Shown piece after piece: positions 1 to 12,449 of a stretch of DNA of 64,000 bases. The notes under the pieces were generated by a model. That model searched no databases, had not been told where the DNA came from, and worked only from the letters and a program-made list of their open reading frames with translations. The position numbers were made by a program, and so were the translations under genes. The stretch's first letter is position 1. Each line of letters begins with the position of its first letter. This stretch comes from Amaranthus tricolor (lineage: Eukaryota > Streptophyta > Magnoliopsida > Caryophyllales > Amaranthaceae): NCBI RefSeq assembly GCF_026212465.1, contig NC_080049.1, forward strand, positions 35,570,885 through 35,634,884. Direction: 5' to 3'.

Positions 1-365
1 AATACATTAGTGGTGAAGATGGCCAATTTGGGAAGCATAAGGTTGGGAGAAATCATCAACAAAACAGACCATATCTTACGTTTCTACAATCCATGGATGA
101 ACCAAAGCGGCGAAATTGGGGCAGGTTTATCAGACTCTACGAGCTGCAATGGATACATACCATTGTGGAAAGACGCGGTTTCGAGACGGTACGAGATCAC
201 TTCAAAGAAAAATTAAGGCAGAACAAAACTGTGATTATTGAGGAAGCAGATGATTGGATATTTTCTATACAGGAAACTGGCAGTTTTACAGATGGTTGTC
301 ATATTATTCCTCCTTGGAATGCTACCGACTCAGTTTCAGATTGTGATCACTCAATTTGGTTATGA
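1..365 (+). pseudogene. Unrecognised coding remnant, apparently frameshifted
   Basis: Frame 1 is open from the left edge to a TAA at 214-216 and reads as protein-like sequence (LGSIRLGEIINKTDHILRF). Frame 3 then stays open from about 93 to 365 and in its second half again looks protein-like (DDWIFSIQETGSFTDGCHII, then PPWNATDSVSDC). The natural reading is one gene fragment with a one-base slip around 190-215, followed by a stop at 363-365. I do not recognise the family. The base composition here is less AT-rich than the flank. It could instead be two exons of a gene extending left of the window, or chance open frames. Confidence 0.3.
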
Positions 366-420
366 AATTTACTCTAATTTTTGTCTTAAAGGTCGCTGGA
401 TTTCTCCCATCTGGCTTTGA

Positions 421-1607
421 AATATGGTAATTAATCACTAATTTGTCTATGTTTATACTTGTTTATATTTATATATTATGTCAAAAAATTACTTGAATTG
501 GTTAATTAACAGTTATAAATGTAATAATTTTTTATCTTCTCATTGATGTCGAGAAATTCTATTTGTCAAAAACTTCATAATTAAGTGTGCTTATATTATT
601 TATATTGTAAGATGATTTTTAGCTTTTTTGAGAATCTAGATATAGTTTTACAATAACCAAAATTCAAATATCAGAAGTTAAATCTTGAAGTATTAGTGTT
701 GATAATAATTTTCAATTATGTTGTTACTTTTTAATAGTTATGATCATGATTCAGGACATAGTGATACAAAATCCAATATTTGTCATATTTCATCCTGAGA
801 CAGGTTCATACAAGCAATTTAATAAATGACATTTTGAAAAAATGTGACTTCGTAAAGGAACGTTTTTTTCTTTTTTAAAATAACAGTCGGTCTTCTAAGA
901 GACTTCTCTAAGCCCCAGCCCAACAAAGCTTAATATATAATCTTATTTTACATTTTGACCCAATTAGAGATAGTCTCCTATAAGAATTTGTGTATTAACA
1001 AAAATATCCTTTAATAAGATCGAATACACTCTTTTTTTTCATTTTAAGGCCCCGCTCTGATGTAAGAAGGTAAAGAAAACCAAAAAATTGAGCCCTCACA
1101 ATTTTTAAGCCTTATGTCTTAGAGCCCACTTTATACATGGAGATAGCCCGACAAACTTGGACGTTTGTTACATTAGTCAAGCTACCATTAGTAAAATTGT
1201 GTACCCTTTGATTTTTCAAAGACAACAATTAAATGAAATGTAAATTCATCAAACATTAATATTTTATAATTTTTTAGATTATAGGATATTTGAGAAAAGG
1301 GTATGACTAGGTGATGTTCAATCCCAGAATTTTACATGGAAAAATAGTACTTATACTAACTGAGATAAGATATGATTCTCATTAAACATTAATATTAATA
1401 TTGATATTTCACCTTTGATAAAAACTATTTTTCTATTTTATTACAATATCAATTTTCTAAGGAGTTTACGTGTTTTTATAAGAATTTTAATTATGTATAA
1501 GACAACATAATAACAATTGTATAAATAGTTGAAACCCATAAGGGTAGAGCTACTTTTGTGAAAGACCTTCTCTCGGGGACACAACAGTAAAATAACAAGT
1601 TCATATA
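421..1607. other. Intergenic, no gene seen
   Basis: AT-rich sequence without a supported gene. It holds one MITE-like repeat (884-992); otherwise I see nothing. Confidence 0.6.
884..992. mobile_element. MITE-like repeat, GAGAC-end family
   Basis: It starts CAGTCGGTCTTCTAAGAGAC and ends with a segment reading GAGATAGTCTCCTATAAGAA then TTTGTG. The ends are inverted versions of each other (CACAAATTCTTRTAGGAGAC type). The same ends recur at 2876, 6881, 41581 and elsewhere in the window, which marks a dispersed family. Confidence 0.5.
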
Positions 1608-2096
1608 CTAATTGTTGTGCGACAGCGAAAGCAAAGATCGAAAACAATAACGAAACAATAAAGATTCAAACAAACAATAAAGAAAGTCACACCGAGAAAT
1701 TAACGTGGTTCACTATCAACGTGATAGCTACAACCACCGGCACCGAGAATAAACTTTTCACTATAAACCGGGAGATTACAAGATGAACACGAGAAACCAC
1801 AACAATGGCTCTCCAAGCTTTTCTCTCTTAGTTTTCCTCACTTTGTGTTTTGCATTGCATCTCATTCTAATTCTAATTCCATGGGGCCTTTATATAGTAT
1901 ACCTCATAATAAAAAGAAATTATGGTAAAAAAAATACAAAAAACCGTCAAATACTAAGAGTAACCGGCCAAAAACGTGCCAAGAAACCGCCATTACGCGA
2001 GCCGTGTAAAATTACGCGAGCCGTGAAATGAAGACAGAACGCACTCCGCACCCCGCGGAGGTCCTACTGTTCGAGTCACTGTATTTCAACACTAAT
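1608..2096 (-). mobile_element. Solo LTR (Copia type) with perfect TSD
   Basis: A 479-bp unit at 1613-2091 starts TGTTGTGCGAC and ends TTTCAACA, so both strands show TG..CA LTR ends. It is flanked by the identical 5-bp target duplication CTAAT (1608-1612 and 2092-2096). On the minus strand there is a TATA box (TATATAAAGG, around 1885-1895). GC-rich text with two ACGCGAGCCGTG copies lies at about 1993-2028. No internal retroelement domain is present, so this is a solo LTR left by LTR-LTR recombination. Superfamily assignment is inferred from the TGTTG..CAACA ends and size. Confidence 0.82.
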
Positions 2097-2875
2097 AGTT
2101 TGTATTATCGACTATTTAACCATGTATGAGACATGTCTCACATGAGGACAAATTCATATGTTAAGAATCCAAATTAATAAATAAAAAAAAACAAAAGCAT
2201 TTTAATATCTTAAGAGTCAATTTTAATCAGTTTAGTTAAACCTTTTGTGACATTTAAAATTGATCTACGATGTGACTGTATGAAATAAAAATTTGTGTAT
2301 TCACAATGCCAATCCCTCTTTTTTCTAAAAAAATTTTATAAGTTTAGCCCAGCCCAATTATTCAAAGAAAACAAGTCCTAACCAACAAAAACTTCAAAAT
2401 TTTATTCTAAAAATATTTAAAGTTTAGCCTAAAGATATAAAATTCGTATACATAATGAATAAGGAGTACATGTGAATTAAGATCATGATGGTGATGAATG
2501 ATGATGATGTTGGTGGCAACATCCATCAACGAATGGCGTAAACTATGTGGATATCGTGTACTAAGAATGAGTAACATCATCATGATATACTTGATCATTT
2601 ACATTTGGCATGGTACCCTCATTCTATGATATATTTTCCTATATCGTGCAAAACATGAACTCCTTGATTTTTGAAAAAACTGATTTAAAGAAATTATTAT
2701 TTAATCTACCATTCACCTAAGTTAATCATATTTTCCTTTTTCTTTAAAAAAAGTTAATCATATTTTAGTACTATTAATAAGCTTGCTAAGTTGGATGGTT
2801 CTGAACATGTGTAAGATGTCCAACTCTACGTGAAATCTCCTAAATTTAATTGCATTAAATATTAATTGATGAGCT

Positions 2876-3117
2876 AGTCTTTTGAGAGACCATCTCTTTG
2901 AGAAACGTATTTCAAGCCTAGCCCCATTAAAGATTAATGTCCACTTACCGTATTTTTAATGACCATTTACATTATCTTTAATGCTTATTTTTCATATCCT
3001 TAATACCTACTTTTAATATCGCAAATGTCTACTTACGTCATTCTTAATGCCTACTTACAATATTTAAAAAATATATAATAAGTCGGCCCAATTAGAAATA
3101 GTCTCTTACAAAAAATA
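2876..3117. mobile_element. MITE-like repeat with internal degenerate tandem repeats
   Basis: The left end is GAGAGACCATCTCTTTGAGA and the right end GAAATAGTCTCTTACAAAAA. The interior is a run of degenerate units of about 20 bp around TTAATGCCTACTTA. The same interior text occurs at 33355-33545, so the two are members of one dispersed family. Confidence 0.5.
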
Positions 3118-3813
3118 GTGTTATTGATTGAAATTATTTTACAATGTTTTTATTTTAGTTTAACTACTTATTTTAAAGTCTTAAATTTTCAAAATAAATG
3201 TAAAACAAACTAACCTTGAATTTCTTGTGTATTTTTGCCTTTTGGTGTAAGCTTGATTTCTACTTGGATTTGGTGATAATGATGCCAACAAATCTTCCCT
3301 TCTAGTAGTCTGAGTTAGTACTACGACGTCCTTAGGTAACTAATTGCACTGTTTTTTTTTTTTTTTTTTACTTTTTTTCCTTTATGTGTGATATATCTTA
3401 TTAATATTTTGAGTTTTTTACAATATTTATTAATTTTGATCTAAAATTGAATTACAGTAGAAGCCAAAACTTTAAATTAAAAGGGACCAATATCTAATAT
3501 CCTTCTGTTCACCTATGTTTGTCGATTTTGAGTTATCTATTAAAGATTAAATATGTATATTTTTGTGAGATCTTGTTAAATTAATTTTAACTTATTTTTT
3601 ATTATACACTTTGTAGAACATTTTATATTGTGTATTTAGAAATATTAAAATTTTAATTTTACTTTAAAAATTGTGTAAAAAGTAAAATAGACAAAAACGG
3701 AGAAAGTATATTAATTAGCAAATAACGATATTTAGCAAGGGGGTTAAATAAAAATACAATAGGTTGTAGATTTGGAGCACAGCCGGATTGCTTCGCACAA
3801 TTACGAATTTCAT

Positions 3814-3851
3814 ATAACCATCTCCGTCTCTCATAACCATCTCCGTCTCTC
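3814..3851. repeat. 19-bp perfect tandem duplication
   Basis: ATAACCATCTCCGTCTCTC occurs twice back to back. Confidence 0.85.
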
Positions 3852-4164
3852 AGTCTGCCCTGTAAAAATAATAGAGCAGGGCTTTGAGATTGAAATGTAA
3901 AAGCTGAATATGCTTTGTTTAAACACTATGATGGCTGCACATTTGCCACATTCCCTGTTGTTTTCCATCTATGTATATGCTTTAATTAATTTTTTCCGTT
4001 TCTCTTTTTTTATCCTCTCTTTTCTTTTCTTTTCTTTTTTTTATAATAGATTCTTATATAATCTTGTATATGTATGGTTCACAAACATGACCAATGATTG
4101 TTATTAGCTTACCCTCGTTTGTAAAGCACAAGATGGATTCATCTATACAAAAAAGGCTGAAGAA

Positions 4165-4475
4165 TGGAGTGTTTTTCAATTAGCCGTTAGTTGTTGGCGG
4201 TTGACTTTTTTAATTGGCTTGTTTGACCAATTGGAAATGTTGGCTGTTTTTGTTTGGCTTTTAAGTTTGTTGAAAAAATCAGTTGTTTGTGAAGATTTTT
4301 GGTAAATTTGAATATTGGCTGTTAACTTTTTAGTAGAGAAAAAATGGACTAACAAGCCAAAAGCCAACCAAAAAGCTAGTTGGAACAACTTTGTCATTTT
4401 GGCTTAAAATCCAGCTTTTCAGCTGCTTGAAAAGTCATTTAAGCTAAGCCAAAAGTCATGAACCGAACACCCCAA
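4165..4475. mobile_element. Putative MITE with imperfect inverted ends
   Basis: The left end GGAGTGTTTTTCAATTAGCC and the right end (read in reverse) GGGGTGTTCGGTTCATGAC are similar, and the interior is rich in GGCTTTT/AAAAGCC text typical of hAT-like plant MITEs. I could not define a convincing target duplication. Confidence 0.4.
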
Positions 4476-6471
4476 TGTCTTATGAGTTTGTAAATCTAGG
4501 TAACTAAGTACAAATACTGTTCATTTCAAATAAAAAATAGAAATATTGTTACTTTATTGTATTTTATTGGTTATTGGGTTAAATAAGCAAATTAGTGTCT
4601 TGTCTTATCGAAAAATTTAATACTCTCAATGTTATTTTAAACAATGAGATACGCATAATCGTATTTTAATTTTAGCTCAAAATCTGTAAAATATATAAGA
4701 CAGTCTTGTTTAAGTAGAAAGCAATAAATCATATATTGGGTCACTCTTACAAAGTACATATGTCAAAACTATTGTTAGACGAAATGAAACAACACCAAAT
4801 GCAGATTTTCAACAAATAATGGCTATGAACTAACCGATGAACTATGTTTTCTTAAGAAAATAGTCCTAGCAATATGGGAAATGGGATCATATAATTATGA
4901 GAGAGCCAATTTGTGCTACCAATTAAAGGCCAAAGTCTCTTTTCACTGTGAATTCAAATTGACTAATATTTGGTCGAATCTCACTAATGTCTATATATTG
5001 ATTTGTTTTATTTCAATATTTATTTATATGGCCTTCTATTTGTTTCACTTCTCGTAATTGGTTCTTTTGGGACTGTCTTTGTCACCTTCTCTAAGTTCTT
5101 ATTTTCTTCAACACTTATTGTTTTACGGTGATGCACCATTCATTAATTTTACGGTTGATTTGATTGTGGATAATAAATAGTGAGAATAATAATAAAGGTA
5201 AGTGTAAATGTGTAAATTAATAAAATAGTTCATTTTTAAAATTTACATTACAAATTATTTTCATTATTATTATTTTTTTACCAACAATCAAAGGGCCATT
5301 AAAGTAATAAAAAAGATCTTAATTCTATAATCACACGTATAAATTGCAGACTTTTTATTTATTGATAATTAACTTTTTTAAATATTGGAAATTGACTTTT
5401 TTCGACCAGAAATTACAATTTAGACTAAAGTAAAGAGATGAAAGATGACAATGTATGCAACCCTTGTTTTAGTTTACAAACTTTTACATATAGTAATATA
5501 GGAATTCACCTGGCTTTTTGCATTCGAAAATCACAATTTACAGTAAAGTAAAAAGGAAAATAAACTCAAAATCTCACATTTGTACAGTTTTCAAAGTAAA
5601 TTTTGACCATCAATATTTCTAAATATGCATAGTAAAAAAATATAAAAATATATAATAAAAAAGTATACATAAAGACGAATCTAACGACATCTCACATAGA
5701 TATATTTTATCTATTAAATGTGTTAAAAAAATTAATTAAATTTATTTCTCATCAAAGTAAAATATTTTAAACGGGGATAACATTATAGAACGAACTACAA
5801 ACTTACAAATAATACAAACATAAAAGTATTGTTACATTTTTAGTGTGTAGATTTGAAGCATTGTCAAAGCAAGAAGTAGAAACAACATAACACAGCAGAT
5901 AGCACAATGCTGGTGTCACAAAGCAACAAGGTATTTTCAGTGTGTTGCTATCAAAAGCTAAATAAATTAAATTACAACAAAGTGGGCCCATTTCTACTTT
6001 CTTTCTTTTGTTGGTATGACTTCACTTGACTCCAAATAAACTACTTTTGTCATTCAATTAATCATTGTTCAAACAAAATCTAAGCGGCTTTGATCACCCA
6101 AAATAAAGGCATGAATATAAGAAAAAGCATTTTCCTGTACTGGAGTCTGCAGGTAAACACAAGAAAAAAAAAATTATTTTTAAGAATTTGAGAATCAAAA
6201 AAAAAATATTATTAATTTTGTTACAAAGTAAAAGATGATTTTTTTATGTGTAAAAATGATGATTAAGTTATAGTCAATGCGGCAAAATAAGGTCAAATTA
6301 CACCCAATAACCCAACATTACACCACACCTCAATCATGTCTATCTATGCATTATCATGTTGAATAGTACTCTATATGACTATTAAAACGTGTAATCAATT
6401 CTTATTGTTTCATTTTGTTGAATAGTACTTTATAATCACAATTGATATAAATATATTTTTTTCGAAAATTA

Positions 6472-6476
<5 letters not shown>

Positions 6477-6535
<59 letters not shown>
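6477..6535. repeat. (TA)n microsatellite
   Basis: Uninterrupted TA dinucleotide repeat of about 27 units in an intergenic region. Confidence 0.95.
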
Positions 6536-6540
<5 letters not shown>

Positions 6541-6880
6541 TTATATAAATCAACACAAATTATAAACAAAATTTCACATAAATATATTAACTTTTACATA
6601 TCTATGTACTATGATTCCTGAGTTCAAAAGTTGGTGAAGTTTAAGAGGATAGAGCGACTGAGTATAACTTACAACATATCCATGAAAATTAAACTATACT
6701 TGAATTTCTCTTTTCTTATATGGAATATTTACAACGTAATCAATAAAATGATACGATAGTACTAATATGTTTTATTTTCGAAAATAATATATTATATCAT
6801 TTGGTTGCAATCATTGACTCAGAAGCCCTTAGATTTTTGATTCACATTTCTATTACAAAAGAACTTTAGACTTTAATTTT

Positions 6881-7033
6881 CACAAATTCTTGTATGAGAC
6901 GGTCACCATGAATCATCGTGAGATATGTCTCATACTTGGGTTAATAAATAGCCCAATAATAAAACTTTTAGCTTATGGGCTCTTGTTTTAAAGTTGTCTT
7001 ACCGTGAGACAATTTCACATAAGACGGGCTGAT
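6881..7033. mobile_element. MITE-like repeat, GAGAC-end family
   Basis: The left end CACAAATTCTTGTATGAGAC is mirrored at the right end by GTGAGACAATTTCACATAAG. The left terminus is the reverse complement of the right terminus of the copy at 884-992, so they belong to one family. Confidence 0.55.
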
Positions 7034-9880
7034 TAATTTTTTATTATAATTTAGTTTCTTGACATTTATTATTGAAAATTGTTTTGTAGGATTATATGTG
7101 ATGTATGGTTACAGACAATATAATTAGTACTAAGGTCTAAATTCTAGGCAGATCAATGATTAAACCAGCAAACACTCATTATGTTTTAGTCTTGGAAATA
7201 CTCATATTATACTTCTTACTACAAAACAATTGTATAGATACATCTATTTACGTATTCATCTATGTTTGACTACTTTGGTATTATAGTGTATACCAAAGCA
7301 ACATACACCAATTGAATGAATGCCCAAAATTGAGCGAAAGTTGCGTATGAATCGACTTAATCCACACTATTTTAGTGTACATTAAATTAAAAATAATACA
7401 GATTAAGTGGGATAAATATATTATTTTAGTATATACTTAAATAGTATATACCAAACCTATACAAAAAAGTCTCGTTAGGAAGATAATAATTATGAAGGAC
7501 CATTGTTATATGGTCCTAAAATTGTAAAATTGTTAACTTGTGAGCAAATTGTTTTGACGGAATACTCCATTATGCAAATAGCACACAGAAATATATAAAG
7601 TTCAATTCTTCTTGAACCAATGTCATCCTAATATATCCTCTAATTTAAAAAGTAGTCTAATCTCACAATTTAAAACATGCCCGAGCACTTAAATTTTAAT
7701 CAATTTGACCCACAATTGATCAAGCTTAAATCAACATGACATATAATACCCAACCTAATATAAAGCTCATCCCTAATTATCTAATTAACTTAAATTATAA
7801 CTAATTCGAACCATAAACTGTATTGACCCAACTTGATCAATTAATCCAAACGTGATCAATCCTAATACTGATTTAATGTATTTCAAACCCGAAATGACCT
7901 GGACTCAATTTAACATGGGCATATTTTTAAGTTGACCCCCACATAACTCAAATTTAAGACCTTCTACAATATAAAATAATGCTTTATTAATTAAACTACT
8001 TGTTCTAACACAAATTATGTAAAATACACTTCAAAGTGAAAACAACTCTTTACTAATGCATGGAAAAAATGAATGCCGTAGTAGGAAAGTTTCTAACTTT
8101 CTTGCTCAATAATCCTCCTCCTAACCTTGGCTTGATTGTGAGTGAATTGTTAGCAATTTACTTACAAGACACACTAAGAAATTACGGCTGAAACTATGTT
8201 CATACAATATAAAACACTACGCATGCCAAAATGACAATAGCATGCCTTCACCCAACACAAAACCAATCTCTATTACCCTTTTCAACTCTTTGTCCCTTGA
8301 AAAAGACAGCTTCAAAGTCCTTTGCTCTTGCGTAATAAGGATCGTATTGTACGGTCTCGTCTCCAAAAAATTTTCATTGTTATATATTGTAAAAAGATTA
8401 AAAAATAATAATATATGTGAATTGTGTGAATAATATTAGAGGAGAGATGAAATGTGTGAATCAAAATATAAGAAAATAGTGCAATAATTTCATAAAATAA
8501 TATTATAATAAAGTAAAAGGAACAGACTAAAAAGAAATATGCAATATTTAGAGACATATGGAGAATAAGCAAAGCATCCTAGTTTCGGGTATGTGGCAAA
8601 GTTAATAGCCGTTGATTTTTGCCTTTTTTTAGTTTATTTCTTTGAGCAACGGGAAAAACTGATTATTTTGTTGACTTTTAAGCTATTTGGATAAGTTGAA
8701 AAACCATTTAGCAAACTAAACGAACCCACCATTTACTTTGATTTTATTCATACATTTCAACTTTCTCTCACACAATTTACACAATTCAATCTCTCTCTTT
8801 ATTCATTATCAAATATCTAACTTTTAATTAAAAATACTTCAATTAACGCTTCAAGGCTAATTCAAAAAAATAGAACTCCGCAGTATTTTTTTGACTTTTT
8901 AATCAATTAATAAGCTAAAAACAAAAATCAACTAAAAAAGAAAACAACTATCAACCAACTCTTTACTAGATCACTAATTCTTGAATAACACAATTTTATA
9001 GTGAAATTATTTTTGTTGGGCTGACCAATATATTTTAATTTACTAAAATAATCACTTATAATTTAAAGTAATTAATTAATTAGATAAATAAACTAAATTA
9101 CATAAATACACCTCATATTAAAATGATCTTATATAAGACGAGTTGTTATTAAATAAATCATTATAATAATAAGAAACAAAGCGTAAAGAGTGAATAGTGA
9201 TGAAATTGTGCCTGGTTTACCGTCTTGTTATCGTAGACGTACGTAACTTACATGTACTATATTTGCAATAAATTTATTTATTTTTGATTAGGTGAAAATT
9301 GACTCTACACCCAAGTATACCAACTTCAACCACATAAAGATCATATTGACTCCTAGTACATACTACACTTAAAACTTTTAAAACTATCCAAATCTAGCTA
9401 ATTTAACAAATACAAAAAAACAATCAGAAATCAGACCGTCTCTGTGAGAGACGGCTCCTCAAGTCTAGGCCCATTAGCTTTTATAAATTAATATAAAGCA
9501 AAAAAATTAAATAAATAAACCGGTTGCCTCAACAACCAAACAGTCTCCAAGATAACCTTACATATTCTAAGGCCATTGATTGCAAAACTCATTGGAAATT
9601 GACAACACTTTTCTAATTTCTCATACATTAAAGGAAAAAATATCAAATTCAAATGAGTATTCTCTTTCCATTTCGTTTTTTTCATCTTCAACAACATGGA
9701 TGATTCATACAAGAATTCAAAGATTTCGTGACACAGACTCAACAGAATTCGTCTTTTAGAGACAGTATAAGTATGTTTGATTCTCTCTTCCTTCACGAAT
9801 TCAATCAATTAGAATTAAATAAAAAAATGTGATGTTCTTTATCTGTTTCCGTAGTTCCATTAAATGATGAACATATTCAG

Positions 9881-9940
9881 TTCGAGCATGGCGATGGAAG
9901 TAATATCCAATTCGAGCATGGTGATGGAAATAATATTCAA
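9881..9940 (+). repeat. 30-bp direct repeat, possibly coding
   Basis: Two 30-bp copies differ at four positions. In one frame they encode FEHGDGSNIQ and FEHGDGNNIQ and then a short tail to TAA at about 9951. A pyrimidine-rich tract ending in CCGTAG lies just upstream, so this could be the last exon of a decayed gene. Nothing upstream supports a full gene. Confidence 0.4.
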
Positions 9941-12287
9941 AGTGATATTTAATACTTAAAAGTTGGTATTAGATATTATTCATTATAGTTTTCAAATTGC
10001 TCACTGTAAATTGGCATTAAATAATTTTCATGCGAAGAAAAAAAAAACTAAAAAAAAATTTTACTATACCTGTTTGTATATGAAAGAACTAAACAGTCGT
10101 TGCTTCAAAAAAATGGCGAAAAGCACGAGTGTACATGAGAAATGAAACGAGAGGAAGAAAGATAAGCGAAATGACGACTTAAATGGTTGATTGAAACTGA
10201 AACAGGAAGTTTTCTGAATATGAAAGTTTTTTTTTTCTAAATGATGATTACAGTTTTTGAGAGGGAAAATAACGCGTATTACAAGGGGACAAATCAAATG
10301 ATGAGTTTGCATTTCCCAAATACAATAACGTGCCATAATTACATTGAAAACTGCCATAATTAAATAATTTCATTTTATTTCCTTTTTTTAAAAAAATTTA
10401 TGCCGGCCCATGGAAGACAGTGTCTTCCATAAGAATTTGTGAAAAACAATTTTTAGGAATCACTAACAAAGTAGGTTAACTTTGTTTTGTAGTCGTCATT
10501 ATTATCATACCCAGAGTATTGCACTCATAGAAAACTATGGTAAAGATCTATGGAGGAAAAAAAGACAACAGCTTATACCCATAGAGGAAATTGCGGTCAA
10601 AGTTTCCCTCAGCTCGAGAAAGATTTTTGTTTTGTAGTGTTAACTTAGTAAACTTTGTTTTGTAGTGTTATTCAAATTAAAACACCGTGCTACTTTTTTC
10701 ATTATTTAATTAGTTGTCTCTTTTATTTATTGCATTTTCTTTTTTTTTTTATGTTTCATTTCTTCCCATATGATTTCCCCCTCTAATTTATCACTCCCTT
10801 ATATAACTATAAATAACTAAATATAACAAAACTCAAAAGTCAGATATTATCTTGATTGGAGGAAATATCACGTAACAATTAATAAATGAAGGATAAAATA
10901 GATTTTTTTTAGTAAGAAAAAATAGATTTTTAAACCTATTTGACTTATATTGCAATTTACATTTTGAGTTTGACATTAAATAAATATTTCTATTTGGATA
11001 AAAATTTAAAACGTTATTGAGTCGTAATTTTATTTAATATGATTAAAGATGCTTAATAAAAAAATTATTTTATTTTTGGTACAAGCCAATTGAGAAGATG
11101 AAAAATCAAACTTAAGTTATTTCTTAAAAAAAAAAATATAATCTAACTAAAATAAAATTTAATTCTCAAATATTAATACAATTATAAAATTTTAAAAAAA
11201 ATACATACGCCATGATTCAAGTATTTGTACACGAAGAAGTATGTTTGAGTTCTACTTTATAAAGAAAGAATGTCTAGGGAAGTGAGAAAGACACAATCCT
11301 AAAGCAACAATAAACTTTAGAACTCCAGAAAATCCCACTGTAATTCCCATCTGTCTTCATGACCCAAGCAAAGAATCACAAATGTTAACATGCAAAATAA
11401 ATCTAAAATAAAAACTAATTAATAATTTATCTCCTTAGGACCATATTGTTATTGCCCAAAAAAATAGCCACATAAAAGCTAAAGTTTTCAGTGTCTGTAT
11501 TCGAGACTGGAAACATTACCCCACGCCCATTCTCTCTCTTTTCCACCTTCTTTACACTCTTTCTCACGTTTAATCACAAATCATAATCACGAATCTAATA
11601 ACATTTATCACGTAAATATTTTAATTTATAGATATTAATTAGAATTATATTATCTTTATTTTGAAATATCTGTTATGTAAGTATTTTTGGTTCTATTTGT
11701 CATTTAAGCTTATTATATACTCATATATATATTATGATTAATATGTAGGAAAAAATATAGTCATTTGAATCATCTAATTATGTATTTTTAGAACATTTAA
11801 TTTTAATGACTTTTAGTTATCGATACTCAAAATATAAATTATCCAAATAATACATTAGGAAATAAAAAGATAAAAAATTAATAATATATGAATTCTCACT
11901 TGTACAAGAAGTAATTTTTTTAAAAATTTGGATTGATCCAATTGAAACCATCTCATTATAAGACGGTTTCAATAAAAAAAAATTAGTGTACTTTTTAAAC
12001 ATTAGTATAAAAATACATGTTTTGATCATAACACTAAGTATTAATATCTACAACCCATTTTCACATGGTCATAACTCCAACAATAAAAACCAACCCATTT
12101 TTCAATTGGGTTCATACTTCATACCATTTTAATAACCCATTTCCCCTTCTCTCTAAAACCAAGAACAATTAAAGGGTACAGTGATTCAGAAGCAGTAGAA
12201 TAGAAGCAAGTATTCATTTTGTTTGTCATCTTTCCCATTCAAAACCTTGGAAATGGTGTTTTAAACACAAAAATAATAAATACCCAT

Positions 12288-12295
12288 TATAAATA
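12288..12295 (+). promoter_or_regulatory. Candidate TATA box of the neprosin-like gene
   Basis: TATAAATA lies 162 bp before the preferred start codon at 12450 and 39 bp before the in-frame upstream ATG at 12327. A transcription start about 30 bp downstream would leave almost no leader before 12327, which favours 12450. Confidence 0.4.
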
Positions 12296-12449
12296 AATAA
12301 TAATTTTCCTTTTTGGGTTCTTTATAATGCAATTAGGTGGATTTATATTGGAAAAATCAAGCAACAATTTCTATACAAGTAAAGAATTGAGAAGAAGTAA
12401 AAGACAATATCAATGTAGACAAGAAGAAGAGATAAAACAGAGTAGTAGC

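Larger units (their letters stand above)
2097..12287. other. Long intergenic region with MITEs, no gene supported
   Basis: About 10 kb of AT-rich DNA. I support no gene in it: the open frames are short, low-complexity or T-rich. It holds MITE-like repeats (2876-3117, 4165-4475, 6881-7033), fragments of the same GAGAC-end family near 9430-9480 and 10400-10440, a (TA)n tract, a 19-bp duplication at 3814-3851 and a 30-bp coding-looking duplication at 9881-9940. Confidence 0.6.

Noticed and set aside
3910..4107. 65-residue hydrophobic frame
   Set aside because: Encoded by TTTTCTTTTC low-complexity sequence; no supporting signals.
9488..9808. 106-residue minus-strand frame in the long intergenic region
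   Set aside because: Composition follows AT-rich DNA, with no motif, no good context and no flanking exon signals that I could join.
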